Positions 19,513-27,749 of a stretch of 64,000 nt of DNA are shown here, one piece after another. How positions within the stretch are numbered: the first letter of the stretch is position 1; the number at the start of each line of letters is the position of its first letter. The stretch lies in contig NZ_FOVE01000004.1 of assembly GCF_900115065.1 (NCBI RefSeq), positions 62,001-126,000 of the forward strand, read 5' to 3'. The notes beneath the pieces were generated by a model, which saw only the letters and a program-made list of their open reading frames with translations, was not told where the DNA came from and did no database searches. Made by a program: the position numbers and the translations under genes. The DNA comes from Formivibrio citricus. Lineage in GTDB: Bacteria; Pseudomonadota; Gammaproteobacteria; Burkholderiales; Chitinibacteraceae.

Positions 19513-19890
19513 ATGGAATTCTTGCTTGAACTGCTTCTTGAGTTTGTGATTCAGATTGTCGGTGAAGCCCTATTCGAGCTTGGCCTGCATTCCATGTCGG
19601 AGCCTTTCCGCAAACCACCCAATCCGAGGCTTGCCGCCGTCGGTTATGCGCTCTTTGGCGCAATACTGGGAGGCATTAGCCTCTGGTTGTTCCCTCGACA
19701 CATGGTCGCTTCCGTCACATGGCGATGGATCAATCTTCTAGTCACACCTACACTGGCAGGCTTGTGCATGTCATGGATCGGTACTTGGCGCGCCAAGCAA
19801 GGTCAGGCGGTACTTCGCATTGATCGCTTCTCTTATGGTTTTTTGTTTGCTTTCAGCTTGGCATTGGTGAGGTTCTTTGGGGCGAGATAA
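19513..19890 (+). CDS. Hypothetical small membrane protein
   Basis: The frame has 125 residues. I do not recognise the family. It starts with a leucine/glutamate-rich amphipathic stretch (MEFLLELLLEFVIQIVGEAL) and has three clear hydrophobic segments (about residues 42-60, 70-90 and 105-122) separated by basic loops (RKPPNPR, RAKQGQAVLRIDR), suggesting an integral inner-membrane protein. Codon use looks less GC-biased than in flanking genes. Both sides carry copies of a 40 bp repeat, so it may have arrived or moved as a unit. No good Shine-Dalgarno precedes the ATG at 19513. Expression is unproven. Confidence 0.6.
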   Translation: MEFLLELLLEFVIQIVGEALFELGLHSMSEPFRKPPNPRLAAVGYALFGAILGGISLWLFPRHMVASVTWRWINLLVTPTLAGLCMSWIGTWRAKQGQAVLRIDRFSYGFLFAFSLALVRFFGAR

Positions 19891-19931
19891 CTGTCCATGC
19901 GCCGGATAGCTACTCGCCGTCGTTGCCCCAT

Positions 19932-19971
19932 CGCGGATTGCATCCGCTCCCACATACCCTCGCCACGACAG
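19932..19971. repeat. 40 bp direct repeat, copy B (with GCGGAT-ATCCGC hairpin)
   Basis: The second copy of the repeat at 19436-19475, differing at three positions. It also keeps a perfect GCGGAT-TGC-ATCCGC hairpin; the difference falls in the loop, which is what selection on the stem would give. Confidence 0.85.
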
Positions 19972-20251
19972 ACGACTTGCCTCATCCCCTCGGCCAGCGC
20001 CGAGGAAGCGGAGCGAGACCCAGGCTCGCGACCGACCGAGGGCAGCCCGGAGGGCCGCAAGGCGGGGGCGCCTTCTTTTGTTTTCTTTTCTTGGCGAAGC
20101 AAGAAAAGAAACTCGCCTGCCGGGGCGAACTCCCGGCATCAATCAGGCGCGCCGCAGGCGCATAAAACCCGTTATCAACTTGCTGCGGCGGCGAACAACA
20201 CCGCACCCGCTCCCTGGCCCTCTCCCTCGAAGGGCGAGGGAGTTCGTCCGA
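19972..20251. repeat. Non-coding repeat-rich gap with three hairpins
   Basis: No credible gene is seen. 20082-20092 (TTTCTTTTCTT) pairs perfectly with 20101-20111 around GGCGAAGC. 20222-20229 (CTCCCTCG) pairs with 20235-20242 in a CCCTCTCCCTCGAAGGGCG context. The flanking GC-rich text (about 20000-20070) resembles intergenic repeats common in proteobacteria. The last hairpin lies just beyond the stop of the leftward response-regulator gene, but no T tract follows. Confidence 0.6.
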
Positions 20252-20893
20252 TCAAATCCCGCCCTGAAACAACTGCCGCTCCAACGCATACCGCACCAGG
20301 TCCGCCGTGGAATGTGCGTCCAGCTTCTGCATCAAGCGTATCTTGTGCGTGCTCACGGTCTTGGCGCTGATGTTCAGCCGGTCGCCGATGTCGCTCACGC
20401 CCAGGCCGCTGACCAGCATCTCGAAAATCTGGAACTCGCGCTCCGACAGCGTTTCATGCGGCGGGCGGCTATCGTTGAGGCCGATTTCAAACACCATGCG
20501 GTCGGCAATTGCCGGGTCGATGTAGCGCCCGCCTCCCGCGACCTTTCGGATGGCCGAGAGCAGCATCGCGGGGTCGCTGTCCTTGGTGGCGAAACCCGAT
20601 GCGCCGGCTTTCAGCGCCCGGCTGGCGATCTGGGTTTCGTTGTGCATGGTCAGCACCAGGATTTTCGGCGCCGGGCTCATGCCGGCGATGCGCTTGATCA
20701 TTTCGATGCCGTGCGGCCCCGGCATGGTCATGTCCAGCAGCACGAGGTTGCAGGGCTGGCGGCGCAATAAATCCAGCAGCGCATCGCCGCTGCTCGCCTC
20801 GCCCGCGACTTCGATGTCCGGCGCCAGCGCCAGCAACTGTTTGATGCCTTCGCGCACCAGCGTATGGTCTTCTGCGATCAGGACGCTGATCAT
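20252..20893 (-). CDS. NarL/FixJ-family response regulator
   Basis: The 213-residue regulator has a receiver domain (1-120) with acidic pair ED in VLIAEDHTLVREG, phospho-acceptor aspartate in LVLLDMTMPGPHG, threonine in ILVLTMHNE and lysine in GFATKDSDP. A LuxR-type HTH follows (about 148-205): LSEREFQIFEMLVSGLGVSDI, then LNISAKTVSTHKIRLMQKL. It overlaps the sensor kinase stop codon by four bases (ATGA), so the two form a pair. The operon context (aspA, aminotransferase) suggests that it controls genes for aspartate or other dicarboxylic amino acids; the DNA targets are unknown. Confidence 0.93.
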   Translation of the reverse strand: MISVLIAEDHTLVREGIKQLLALAPDIEVAGEASSGDALLDLLRRQPCNLVLLDMTMPGPHGIEMIKRIAGMSPAPKILVLTMHNETQIASRALKAGASGFATKDSDPAMLLSAIRKVAGGGRYIDPAIADRMVFEIGLNDSRPPHETLSEREFQIFEMLVSGLGVSDIGDRLNISAKTVSTHKIRLMQKLDAHSTADLVRYALERQLFQGGI

Positions 20894-23286
20894 TGGCTTT
20901 CTCCTGCATGCGGTATCTTGACGATGATGCGGGTTCCCGCGCCCGGCGCGCTGTCGATCTCCAGCGTGCCGCGCAGCATCCACACCCGTTCACGAATGCC
21001 CACCAGGCCGAAGGTGCGGGAAATGGATTCCGTATCGAACCCGCAACCGTTGTCCTCAACCAGCAACGAAAGCCCGGAATCCTCGTGCCGGATGCGGATC
21101 AGCACCCAGTTGGCCCGGGCATGGCGCGCGACATTGGTCAGCGCCTCCTGAACGATGCGGAACAGGATCACGCCGCGCGCTTCGTCGATATCCTGCACAT
21201 CCGGATCGATTTCCAGCACGCATTGCAGTTCCAGGCGCTCTTGCAACCGCTGCGTCAGCCATTCCAGCGCGGGCAGCAAGCCCAGGTCGAGCGCGGGCGG
21301 GCGCAGCGCCGTGACCACGTTGCGCGAAATCTGCAGCGTGCGGTCGATGAGCTTTTTCAGCCCGGCCAGGCGTTGCGCCAGCGCGGGTTGGCCCTCGCCC
21401 AGCGCCATTTCGCAGACCGAGGTCTCGATCTTCATCGCGGTCAATACCTGCCCCAGCTCGTCGTGAACCTCGCGGGCGATGCTGGCTTTTTCGCGCTCGC
21501 GCACGGCTTCGTGATGCGCCGCCAATTCGCGCAGCAACAGGCGCGATTCGCCCAGCGACTGTTCGATGCGCTTGTTGGCGGTGATGTCCCACGCCATGCC
21601 GTCCCAAATGCGGGTGCCGTCGGCCTCAACGCGCAGGCTCGCCTTGAGGTCCACCCACTTGACCTCGCTGCGGTCGGTCACGATGCGCCCCGCCCAGTTC
21701 CAGCCGGTGCCTTCGGCAATCGCCACGGTCAGGCTTTCGCGGAAGGCAGCGACCTCCATGGGGTGGACGATGCTTTGCAGGTGCGCCGGATTGCTGCGGA
21801 TGTAGTCGGCCGGATAGCCGCACAGCGCAGCGCCGGCTTCGCTGAGGTAGGCCAGCTCCGCCGTCGCCGCACCCTCCGGCTGGCGCAACTGGAACACCAT
21901 GCCGGGAACGTGGTTGGCCAGCTCGCGAAAGCGCGCTTCGCTTTCTTCGAGCGCACGGCGGATGCGGTTGCGCTCGCTGATGTCGGTCATGAACAGCACC
22001 AGGTACTCGTTCTCTTCATACGCCTGGTGGCAGGCATGCACTTCGACCGGGAACAGGCTGCCGTCGTTGCGCCGGAGCTCGCACTCATAATTGCGAAAAT
22101 GCTGGCGCCGCAAGCCGTTCCAGTAGGCCAGCCATTCGGCATTGGCATCGGTGAACGCCGGGTCGATTTCCTGGAAGCGTCGGGTCATCAGCACGGGCAA
22201 CTCCAGCCCGAGATCGGCGCAGATCGCCTGATTGGCATACTGGATGCGCCCGTCCCAATGCAACCGCAAGATGCCGATCGGGCTGTGGTCGACGGAAAAC
22301 TGCGTATGCGACAGCGCCATGGAAAGCTTCTGGCGAGCCAGCAACTCGCTTTCCAGTTGCCGCAACTGGAGCTGAGTCTGGTCGCTCAGGCGGCGATTCT
22401 TCATGGCCATGACGGCGAAGAGCAGCGCAATCGCCAGCGACAGGCAGGCCAGCGCGCCCCAGAAGAAGGGATGCTCCCACCATTCGCGCTGGTCGGTGCG
22501 AATCCAGCGCGCCTCGATCTCCATGACCCGGTCGCGCGGCAAATCCGCCAGCGCCTGATCCAGGATTTCGTTGAGCTCGGGCCAGTCGTCGCGCGAAGCC
22601 ACCCGCAACAGCGACTGGAAGCCGGCATCGCCGCCGACTTGCAGCGTAGCATGCTGGGGTTGCTGCAACCAGTACAGGGCCTGGGCGCGGTCGAGCACGG
22701 CGACCTGGACTTCGTCGGTTGCCAGTTTCTGCAGCGACACCACGGCATTGGCCGTCGGAACCTGCTTGAGCTCTGGATAGTTGCGTTCCAGGAAGCGCGC
22801 GACCTGCGCATTCTGCGGCACCGCCAGCACTTCGCGGGACAAGGCTTCGGGCGATTCGACGCGGTTCTTGCCGCTACGCATCACCAGCTTGTTCGCCACC
22901 TTCAGATAGGATTCGGAAAACAGCCAGTAGCGCAAGCGGACGGGGAACTGCTCCACGCCGAGCGCCATGTCGATCTTGCGCGCCAGCCCCAGCCGCTCCA
23001 GCTCCTCTTCGGAGGCCACGACCACCGGCTTGAGCGTGACGCCCAGATCTTGCTGCAGCAGATTGAGATAGTCGAGGGAAAGCCCCTGGTAGCCGCCTTT
23101 GCTATCCACCTGCACATACGGCGGAGCCAGCACCATGCCGACGCTGATTTCCGGATGGCTCGCCAGCCACTGCTTCTGCGGAGGCGTCCAGCTGACTTCC
23201 GCTCGCGCACCCAGCATGCACAAAAGCAGATGCAGCGCGACCAGACAGCGCACGCCAATGGTTCTACTGCGGCCAACCATCGTCAT
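20890..23286 (-). CDS. Sensor histidine kinase with periplasmic SBP-bac-3 domain and two PAS domains (HisKA_3 type)
   Basis: The protein has about 798 residues: a signal/anchor segment (GVRCLVALHLLLCMLGARAE), a periplasmic amino-acid-type solute-binding domain (about 30-260; RKIDMALGVEQFPVRLRYW is the usual family segment), one membrane helix (about 277-297), two PAS domains (about 325-440 and 450-580), then a HisKA_3 dimerisation helix with phospho-acceptor histidine in IAREVHDELGQ at about 608, and a HATPase domain (N-box EALTNVARHA, G-box DNGCGFD). The start is uncertain: ATGs at 23286 and 23280 precede the signal segment, and the frame is open to 23349. It lies 59 bases after the aminotransferase stop. 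The fused binding domain suggests direct sensing of an amino acid, plausibly aspartate or glutamate. Confidence 0.9.
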   Translation of the reverse strand: MTMVGRSRTIGVRCLVALHLLLCMLGARAEVSWTPPQKQWLASHPEISVGMVLAPPYVQVDSKGGYQGLSLDYLNLLQQDLGVTLKPVVVASEEELERLGLARKIDMALGVEQFPVRLRYWLFSESYLKVANKLVMRSGKNRVESPEALSREVLAVPQNAQVARFLERNYPELKQVPTANAVVSLQKLATDEVQVAVLDRAQALYWLQQPQHATLQVGGDAGFQSLLRVASRDDWPELNEILDQALADLPRDRVMEIEARWIRTDQREWWEHPFFWGALACLSLAIALLFAVMAMKNRRLSDQTQLQLRQLESELLARQKLSMALSHTQFSVDHSPIGILRLHWDGRIQYANQAICADLGLELPVLMTRRFQEIDPAFTDANAEWLAYWNGLRRQHFRNYECELRRNDGSLFPVEVHACHQAYEENEYLVLFMTDISERNRIRRALEESEARFRELANHVPGMVFQLRQPEGAATAELAYLSEAGAALCGYPADYIRSNPAHLQSIVHPMEVAAFRESLTVAIAEGTGWNWAGRIVTDRSEVKWVDLKASLRVEADGTRIWDGMAWDITANKRIEQSLGESRLLLRELAAHHEAVREREKASIAREVHDELGQVLTAMKIETSVCEMALGEGQPALAQRLAGLKKLIDRTLQISRNVVTALRPPALDLGLLPALEWLTQRLQERLELQCVLEIDPDVQDIDEARGVILFRIVQEALTNVARHARANWVLIRIRHEDSGLSLLVEDNGCGFDTESISRTFGLVGIRERVWMLRGTLEIDSAPGAGTRIIVKIPHAGESQ

Positions 23287-23345
23287 ATCAGGCAACACGA
23301 ATGAAAACGCGAGAATACCGCTTTTTAGGTCGACGGGCTTGCGCA

Positions 23346-24524
23346 TCAAACCACTGCCGCAATGGCGCTGGCGATTTGCTGCACGTTGTTCTCGTTGGCG
23401 CCGGCTACGCAGATGCGGCCGGAGCCGAGCATGTACACGGCATGCGTCTCCCTCAACTCTGCGACTTGGCCGGCGCTGAGGCCGGTATAGGCGAACATGC
23501 CGCGCTGCCTGAGCAGGTAGGAAAAATCCTCGCCGGGCAATTCGCTTTGCAGCAGGGAAAAAAGTCGTTTCCGCATGATCTGCATGCGCGTGCGCATTTC
23601 ATCGAGCTCCGCCTGCCACTCTGCGCACAAAGCCGGCGTTTGCAACACCGTGCTCACGATACGGGCGCCATGACTCGGCGGGCTGGAGTAATTGCGGCGC
23701 ACGGTGAATTTGAGCTGGCCCAGCACCCGCTCCGCTTCCTCTGAGTGGGAGCAAATCACGCTCAGCGAGCCGCAGCGCTCTCCGTACAGCGAGAAAATCT
23801 TGGAAAACGAATTGCAAATCAGACCGGCCTTGAGCCGTCCGGCCAAAGTCCGCACCACATAAGCATCCTCGTCCAGCCCTTCGCCGAAACCCCAATAGGC
23901 CATGTCCACGAAAGGAATCAGTTTCCGCCGCACGATCAGCTCGATCAATTGCGCCCATTGGTCGCGATCCGGATCGCACCCGGTCGGGTTGTGGCAACAC
24001 GGGTGCAGCAGAACGATGCTTCCGGCCGGCAAGGACTCGAAACACGCCAGCATCCCGGCAAAATCGACACCATGCGTGGCTGGGTCGAAATACGGGTAGC
24101 GATGAACCTTGAACCCTGCGCCCTCGAAGATGGAAACGTGGTTCTCCCAAGTCGGGTCGCTCACCCAGACTTCAGAATCCGGGAAATACCGTTTCAGGAA
24201 ATCCGCGCCGACTTTCAGCGCTCCGGAACCGCCCAGGGTCTGGATGGTTGCAATGTGATCACCGTCTTGCCCGGCAAACAGGAACCGCTGCACCGTACGG
24301 CGATAAGCCTCGTCGCCTTCCATGGGCAGGTAGGTACAAGGCACCTGTTCTTCATGCAACACGGCTTTGGCACGCGCCACCGCACGCATCTGGGGAATTC
24401 GCCCCTGCTCGTCGTAATACAGACCGATCCCCAGATTGACCTTGCCAGAGCGGGGATCCTGAGCGAACTGCCCGACCATGGAAAGGATGGGATCTCCGGC
24501 GTAGCTCTCTACCGCGCTAAACAC
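23346..24524 (-). CDS. Aspartate/aromatic amino acid aminotransferase (class I, AspC/TyrB type)
   Basis: A 392-residue PLP enzyme that exchanges amino groups between aspartate or aromatic amino acids and 2-oxoglutarate. The PLP lysine is in CNSFSKIFSLYGERCG. Other conserved parts are PTWENHVSIFEGAGF, LLHPCCHNPTGCDP and the C-terminal GRICVAG arginine site that binds the substrate carboxylate. The motif VDMAYWGFGEGLDED has tryptophan where AspC usually has glutamine (AYQGF), a possible specificity change. It overlaps aspA by eight bases, and the kinase follows. Aspartate produced or consumed here connects with AspA's fumarate. Confidence 0.9.
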   Translation of the reverse strand: MFSAVESYAGDPILSMVGQFAQDPRSGKVNLGIGLYYDEQGRIPQMRAVARAKAVLHEEQVPCTYLPMEGDEAYRRTVQRFLFAGQDGDHIATIQTLGGSGALKVGADFLKRYFPDSEVWVSDPTWENHVSIFEGAGFKVHRYPYFDPATHGVDFAGMLACFESLPAGSIVLLHPCCHNPTGCDPDRDQWAQLIELIVRRKLIPFVDMAYWGFGEGLDEDAYVVRTLAGRLKAGLICNSFSKIFSLYGERCGSLSVICSHSEEAERVLGQLKFTVRRNYSSPPSHGARIVSTVLQTPALCAEWQAELDEMRTRMQIMRKRLFSLLQSELPGEDFSYLLRQRGMFAYTGLSAGQVAELRETHAVYMLGSGRICVAGANENNVQQIASAIAAVV

Positions 24525-25962
24525 GCCGCTCTCCAGACTCGCTCCGCAACAATGGCTGCAACTTGGGCCGGGTCAGGACATCGGGCTGGAGGATTTCCGC
24601 CAATTGCTCTGCAGTCAGCAAGCCTTTTTCCAGCACCAATTCGGATACGCCCCTACCGCTCACCAGCGCCAACTGGGCGATTTCGGTAGCGTTGACATAA
24701 CCGATATAGGGGTTGAGCGCTGTCACCACGCCGATGGAATCCGCGACGCTCTTGCGCAGCCGCTCTTCGTTGGCAGTGATGCCGGAAACGCAAAGGTCGG
24801 CCAGCACACGGCAACCGCGGGTGAGGTGGGCAATGCTCTTGCCCAGGCTGTGGGCGATAATCGGCTCGAAGGCGTTGAGCTGGAGCTGCCCCGCTTCGGC
24901 GGCCATGGTGACCGTCATGTCGTTGCCGATGACTTCAAAGGCGATCTGGTTGACCACTTCCGGAATCACGGGGTTGACCTTGCCCGGCATGATGCTGGAG
25001 CCGGCCTGCATCGGCGGCAGGTTGATTTCGCCCAAGCCGGCGCGCGGGCCGCTGGAGAGCAGGCGCAGGTCGTTGCAGACCTTGGAGAGCTTGACGGCGA
25101 CGCGCTTCAGTACGCCCGAAAGCTGCACGAAGCTGCCGCAATCCTGCGTGGCTTCGACCAGGTTGGGCGCAGTGATCAGCGGCATGCCGGTAATCCTGGC
25201 CAAGTGATGGCGAACCCGCTCCGCATAGCGCGGATGCGTGGTAATGCCCGTACCGATGGCAGTAGCGCCCAAATTGATCTCGCACAGCAAACGCGCCGCT
25301 TCGCGCACGCGCTCCACGTCCTCGCCGAGCATGACGGCATAGGTGGAAAACTCCTGCCCCAGCGTCATCGGCACGGCATCCTGCAACTGGGTACGGCCCA
25401 TTTTCAGGATGTCCTTGAATTCCTCGGCCTTGGCCTCGAAAACACCGCGCAGGTATTCCATGCCCTCGACCAGATTGCCCAGATCCGCATAGGTCGACAG
25501 GCGCAACGCGGTCGGATAGACGTCGTTGGTCGACTGGCTCAGGTTGACGTCTTCGTTCGGATGCAGCCTGGAATAGTCGCCCTTTTCATGGCCCATGATT
25601 TCCAGCGCGCGGTTGGCAATCACTTCGTTGGCGTTCATGTTGGTCGAAGTGCCGGCACCGCCCTGGATCACGTCGATGACGAACTGGTCGTGCAGCTTGC
25701 CGGCGACGATCTCCTCGCAGGCCGACACAATCGCCTCCAGCTTCGGAAGCGGCAAAAAGCCCAGCTCGTGATTGGCCCGTGCTGCGGCCATCTTGATCTC
25801 GGCCAGCGCCCGGATCAGCGCCGGATAGACCGAGATCGGCGTGCCGGTGATCGGGAAGTTTTCCAGCGCACGCAGCGTGTGGATTCCGTAGTAGGCCGAT
25901 GCCGGCACATCCCGGTCGCCCAACAGATCATGCTCATGACGAAATTCGCCGTTGCTCATCAT
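24517..25962 (-). CDS. aspA: Aspartate ammonia-lyase
   Basis: Aspartase removes ammonia from L-aspartate to give fumarate. The 481-residue enzyme of the fumarase/aspartase superfamily shows GDRDVPASAYYGIHTLRALE, the substrate motif TSTNMNANEVIANRAL, HPNEDVNLSQSTNDVYPTAL, and the catalytic loop GSSIMPGKVNPVIPEVVNQ with the serine and KVN. The glutamate-rich NEDVN and a C-terminal ANEERLRKSVADSIG favour AspA over FumC. It begins a leftward operon aspA-aminotransferase-sensor kinase-response regulator with overlapping or near-overlapping reading frames. ATG codons at 25962 and 25959 both follow AAGGGATGA. Confidence 0.95.
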   Translation of the reverse strand: MMSNGEFRHEHDLLGDRDVPASAYYGIHTLRALENFPITGTPISVYPALIRALAEIKMAAARANHELGFLPLPKLEAIVSACEEIVAGKLHDQFVIDVIQGGAGTSTNMNANEVIANRALEIMGHEKGDYSRLHPNEDVNLSQSTNDVYPTALRLSTYADLGNLVEGMEYLRGVFEAKAEEFKDILKMGRTQLQDAVPMTLGQEFSTYAVMLGEDVERVREAARLLCEINLGATAIGTGITTHPRYAERVRHHLARITGMPLITAPNLVEATQDCGSFVQLSGVLKRVAVKLSKVCNDLRLLSSGPRAGLGEINLPPMQAGSSIMPGKVNPVIPEVVNQIAFEVIGNDMTVTMAAEAGQLQLNAFEPIIAHSLGKSIAHLTRGCRVLADLCVSGITANEERLRKSVADSIGVVTALNPYIGYVNATEIAQLALVSGRGVSELVLEKGLLTAEQLAEILQPDVLTRPKLQPLLRSESGERRV

Positions 25963-26013
25963 TCATCCCTTAGCTGTTACGTTTGAAGACCGTTACCAAA
26001 CCCAAATAATTCA

Positions 26014-26091
26014 CCACAGAGACACAGAGTCACAGAGGAAGGGAGAAAAACCTGTTCAGGGTTTACCTCGGTGTTCTCTGTGCCTTTGTGG
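26014..26091. repeat. Dispersed inverted repeat, CACAGAG family (copy 2, upstream of aspA)
   Basis: The left arm at 26014-26038 starts CCACAGAGACACAGAG. The right arm at 26066-26091 ends TGTGCCTTTGTGG. The loop is about 27 bases. It lies in the 313-base gap between aspA and gabD (both leftward), close to where aspA's promoter is expected. Confidence 0.75.
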
Positions 26092-26275
26092 TTTACCCGT
26101 TTTTATCGCCGTGCAGAATCCCCCTTTGACATAGGGAGAAGCGAGATTCGCCTGCAGAGTGAATCTGAAAAATCCGTTCGTCCTTCGCTTGTCAAAGAAT
26201 GAACGGATTCTCCGCCACCACTAAGGTTTTCCCCCTGTGTCTCTGTGTCTCTGTGTCTCTGTGGTTAACCCGCTT
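26092..26275. repeat. Gap between aspA and gabD: small inverted repeats and an (TGTGTCTC) tandem half-element
   Basis: 26236-26263 holds more than three exact 8-base units (TGTGTCTC) ending TGTGG, which reads as an isolated right arm of the CACAGAG family. Between 26112 and 26215 are three smaller inverted pairs: CTTTGACA with TGTCAAAG, AATCCGTTC with GAACGGATT, and AGATTC with GAATCT. No gene is seen. The last bases lie beside the gabD stop at 26276. Confidence 0.6.
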
Positions 26276-27736
26276 TTATTGGTTAAGGCCGCCAAAACAC
26301 AGATACTTGATCTCCAGATAGTCTTCCACGCCGTAATGCGAGCCTTCGCGCCCCAGCCCGGATTGCTTCACGCCGCCGAATGGTGCGGCCTCGTTGGAAA
26401 TCATGCCGGTATTGATGCCGACCATGCCGTATTCCAGCGCCTCGGCCACGCGCCAGATGCGGCCGATGTCGCGGCTGTAGAAATAGCTCGCCAGACCGAA
26501 CTCGGTATCGTTGGCGAACGCGATCAGTTCAGCTTCGGTTTCAAAGCGAAAGACCGGAGCCAGCGGGCCGAAGGTTTCCTCGCGCGCGACCAGCATGCGG
26601 GCATCCACGTCCTTGACGATGGTCGGTTCGAAGAACGAATGGCCCAGCGCATGGCGTTTGCCGCCGGCGACCAGCTTGCCGCCCTTGGCGAGCGCATCGG
26701 CGATGTGCTCTTCGACCTTGAGCATGGCCTTTTCGTCGATCATCGGCCCTTGAGTCACGCCGGCTTCCATGCCGTTACCGATCTTGAGCTTGCCCACTGC
26801 TGCGGCCAATTTTTCGATGAAGGCATCGTAGACGCCGGACTGCACGTAGAGGCGGTTGGCGCAGACGCAGGTCTGGCCAGCATTGCGGAACTTGGAGGCC
26901 ATCGCACCTTCGACGGCGGCATCCAGATCGGCATCGTCGAACACCACGAAAGGCGCATTGCCGCCGAGTTCCATCGAGGTTTTCTTGACCGTGGCCGCGC
27001 ATTGCGCCATCAGGAGCTTGCCGATGTCGGTCGAGCCGGTGAACGAGAGCTTGGCCACCTTCGGGTTGCCGGTCAACTCGCCGCCAATGGCTGTCGAGTT
27101 GCCGGTGATGACACTGAAGAGGCCAGCCGGAACGCCGGCTTCTTCGGCCAGCACAGCCAGCGCCAGCGCGGAATACGGTGTCTGCATCGCGGGCTTGAGC
27201 ACCATGGAACAGCCCACGGCCAGCGCCGGGCCAGCCTTGCGGGTAATCATGGCGTTGGGGAAGTTCCACGGCGTGATCGCGGCCGTCACACCGATCGGCT
27301 GTTTGATCACGACGATGCGCTTGTCACCCTGCGGCGACGGGATGGTGTCGCCGTACACGCGCTTGGCTTCTTCGGCAAACCATTCAATGAAGCTGGCGCC
27401 ATAGGCGATTTCGCCACGAGATTCAGCGAGCGGCTTGCCCTGTTCGGCCGTGAGGATGATCGCGAGGTCTTCCTGGTTTTCCATCATCAACTCGAACCAG
27501 CGGCGCAACACTGCGGCGCGGGCCTTGCCGGTCTTCTGCTTCCAGTCCTGCATGGCGATTTCGGCCGCATCGATAGCGCGACGGGTTTCTTCGACCCCCA
27601 TGACCGGCACCGTACCCAGCACTTCACCGGTCGCCGGGTTGGTGACTTCCTTGACCGCGCCGGAATCGGCATCGATCCATTGCCCGGCCACATAGGCTTG
27701 CTGGCGGAACAGGGCGGGATTCTTCAATGGCAGCAT
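26276..27736 (-). CDS. gabD: Succinate-semialdehyde dehydrogenase (NAD(P)+)
   Basis: GabD oxidises succinate semialdehyde to succinate, the last step of GABA breakdown. It is a 486-residue aldehyde dehydrogenase with Rossmann segment PWNFPNAMITRKAGPALAVG, catalytic glutamate in ELGGNAPFVVF and catalytic cysteine in NAGQTCVCANRLYVQ. KQSGLGREGSHYGVEDYLE near the C-terminus is typical of GabD. The ATG at 27736, after CCGGAGAACC, is chosen rather than the further upstream start in the gabT end. It lies 13 bases after gabT, forming a gabT-gabD operon. Confidence 0.95.
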   Translation of the reverse strand: MLPLKNPALFRQQAYVAGQWIDADSGAVKEVTNPATGEVLGTVPVMGVEETRRAIDAAEIAMQDWKQKTGKARAAVLRRWFELMMENQEDLAIILTAEQGKPLAESRGEIAYGASFIEWFAEEAKRVYGDTIPSPQGDKRIVVIKQPIGVTAAITPWNFPNAMITRKAGPALAVGCSMVLKPAMQTPYSALALAVLAEEAGVPAGLFSVITGNSTAIGGELTGNPKVAKLSFTGSTDIGKLLMAQCAATVKKTSMELGGNAPFVVFDDADLDAAVEGAMASKFRNAGQTCVCANRLYVQSGVYDAFIEKLAAAVGKLKIGNGMEAGVTQGPMIDEKAMLKVEEHIADALAKGGKLVAGGKRHALGHSFFEPTIVKDVDARMLVAREETFGPLAPVFRFETEAELIAFANDTEFGLASYFYSRDIGRIWRVAEALEYGMVGINTGMISNEAAPFGGVKQSGLGREGSHYGVEDYLEIKYLCFGGLNQ

Positions 27737-27749
27737 GTCGGTTCTCCGG

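Noticed and set aside
20893-23304. Rightward open frame of 803 codons opposite the sensor kinase
   Set aside because: Shadow of the kinase gene; the leftward translation has the phosphorylation and ATP-binding motifs, this one none.
26236-26263. Short tandem TGTGTCTC units as a possible CRISPR-like array
   Set aside because: The units are 8 bases long with no spacers; there are no cas genes in the window.
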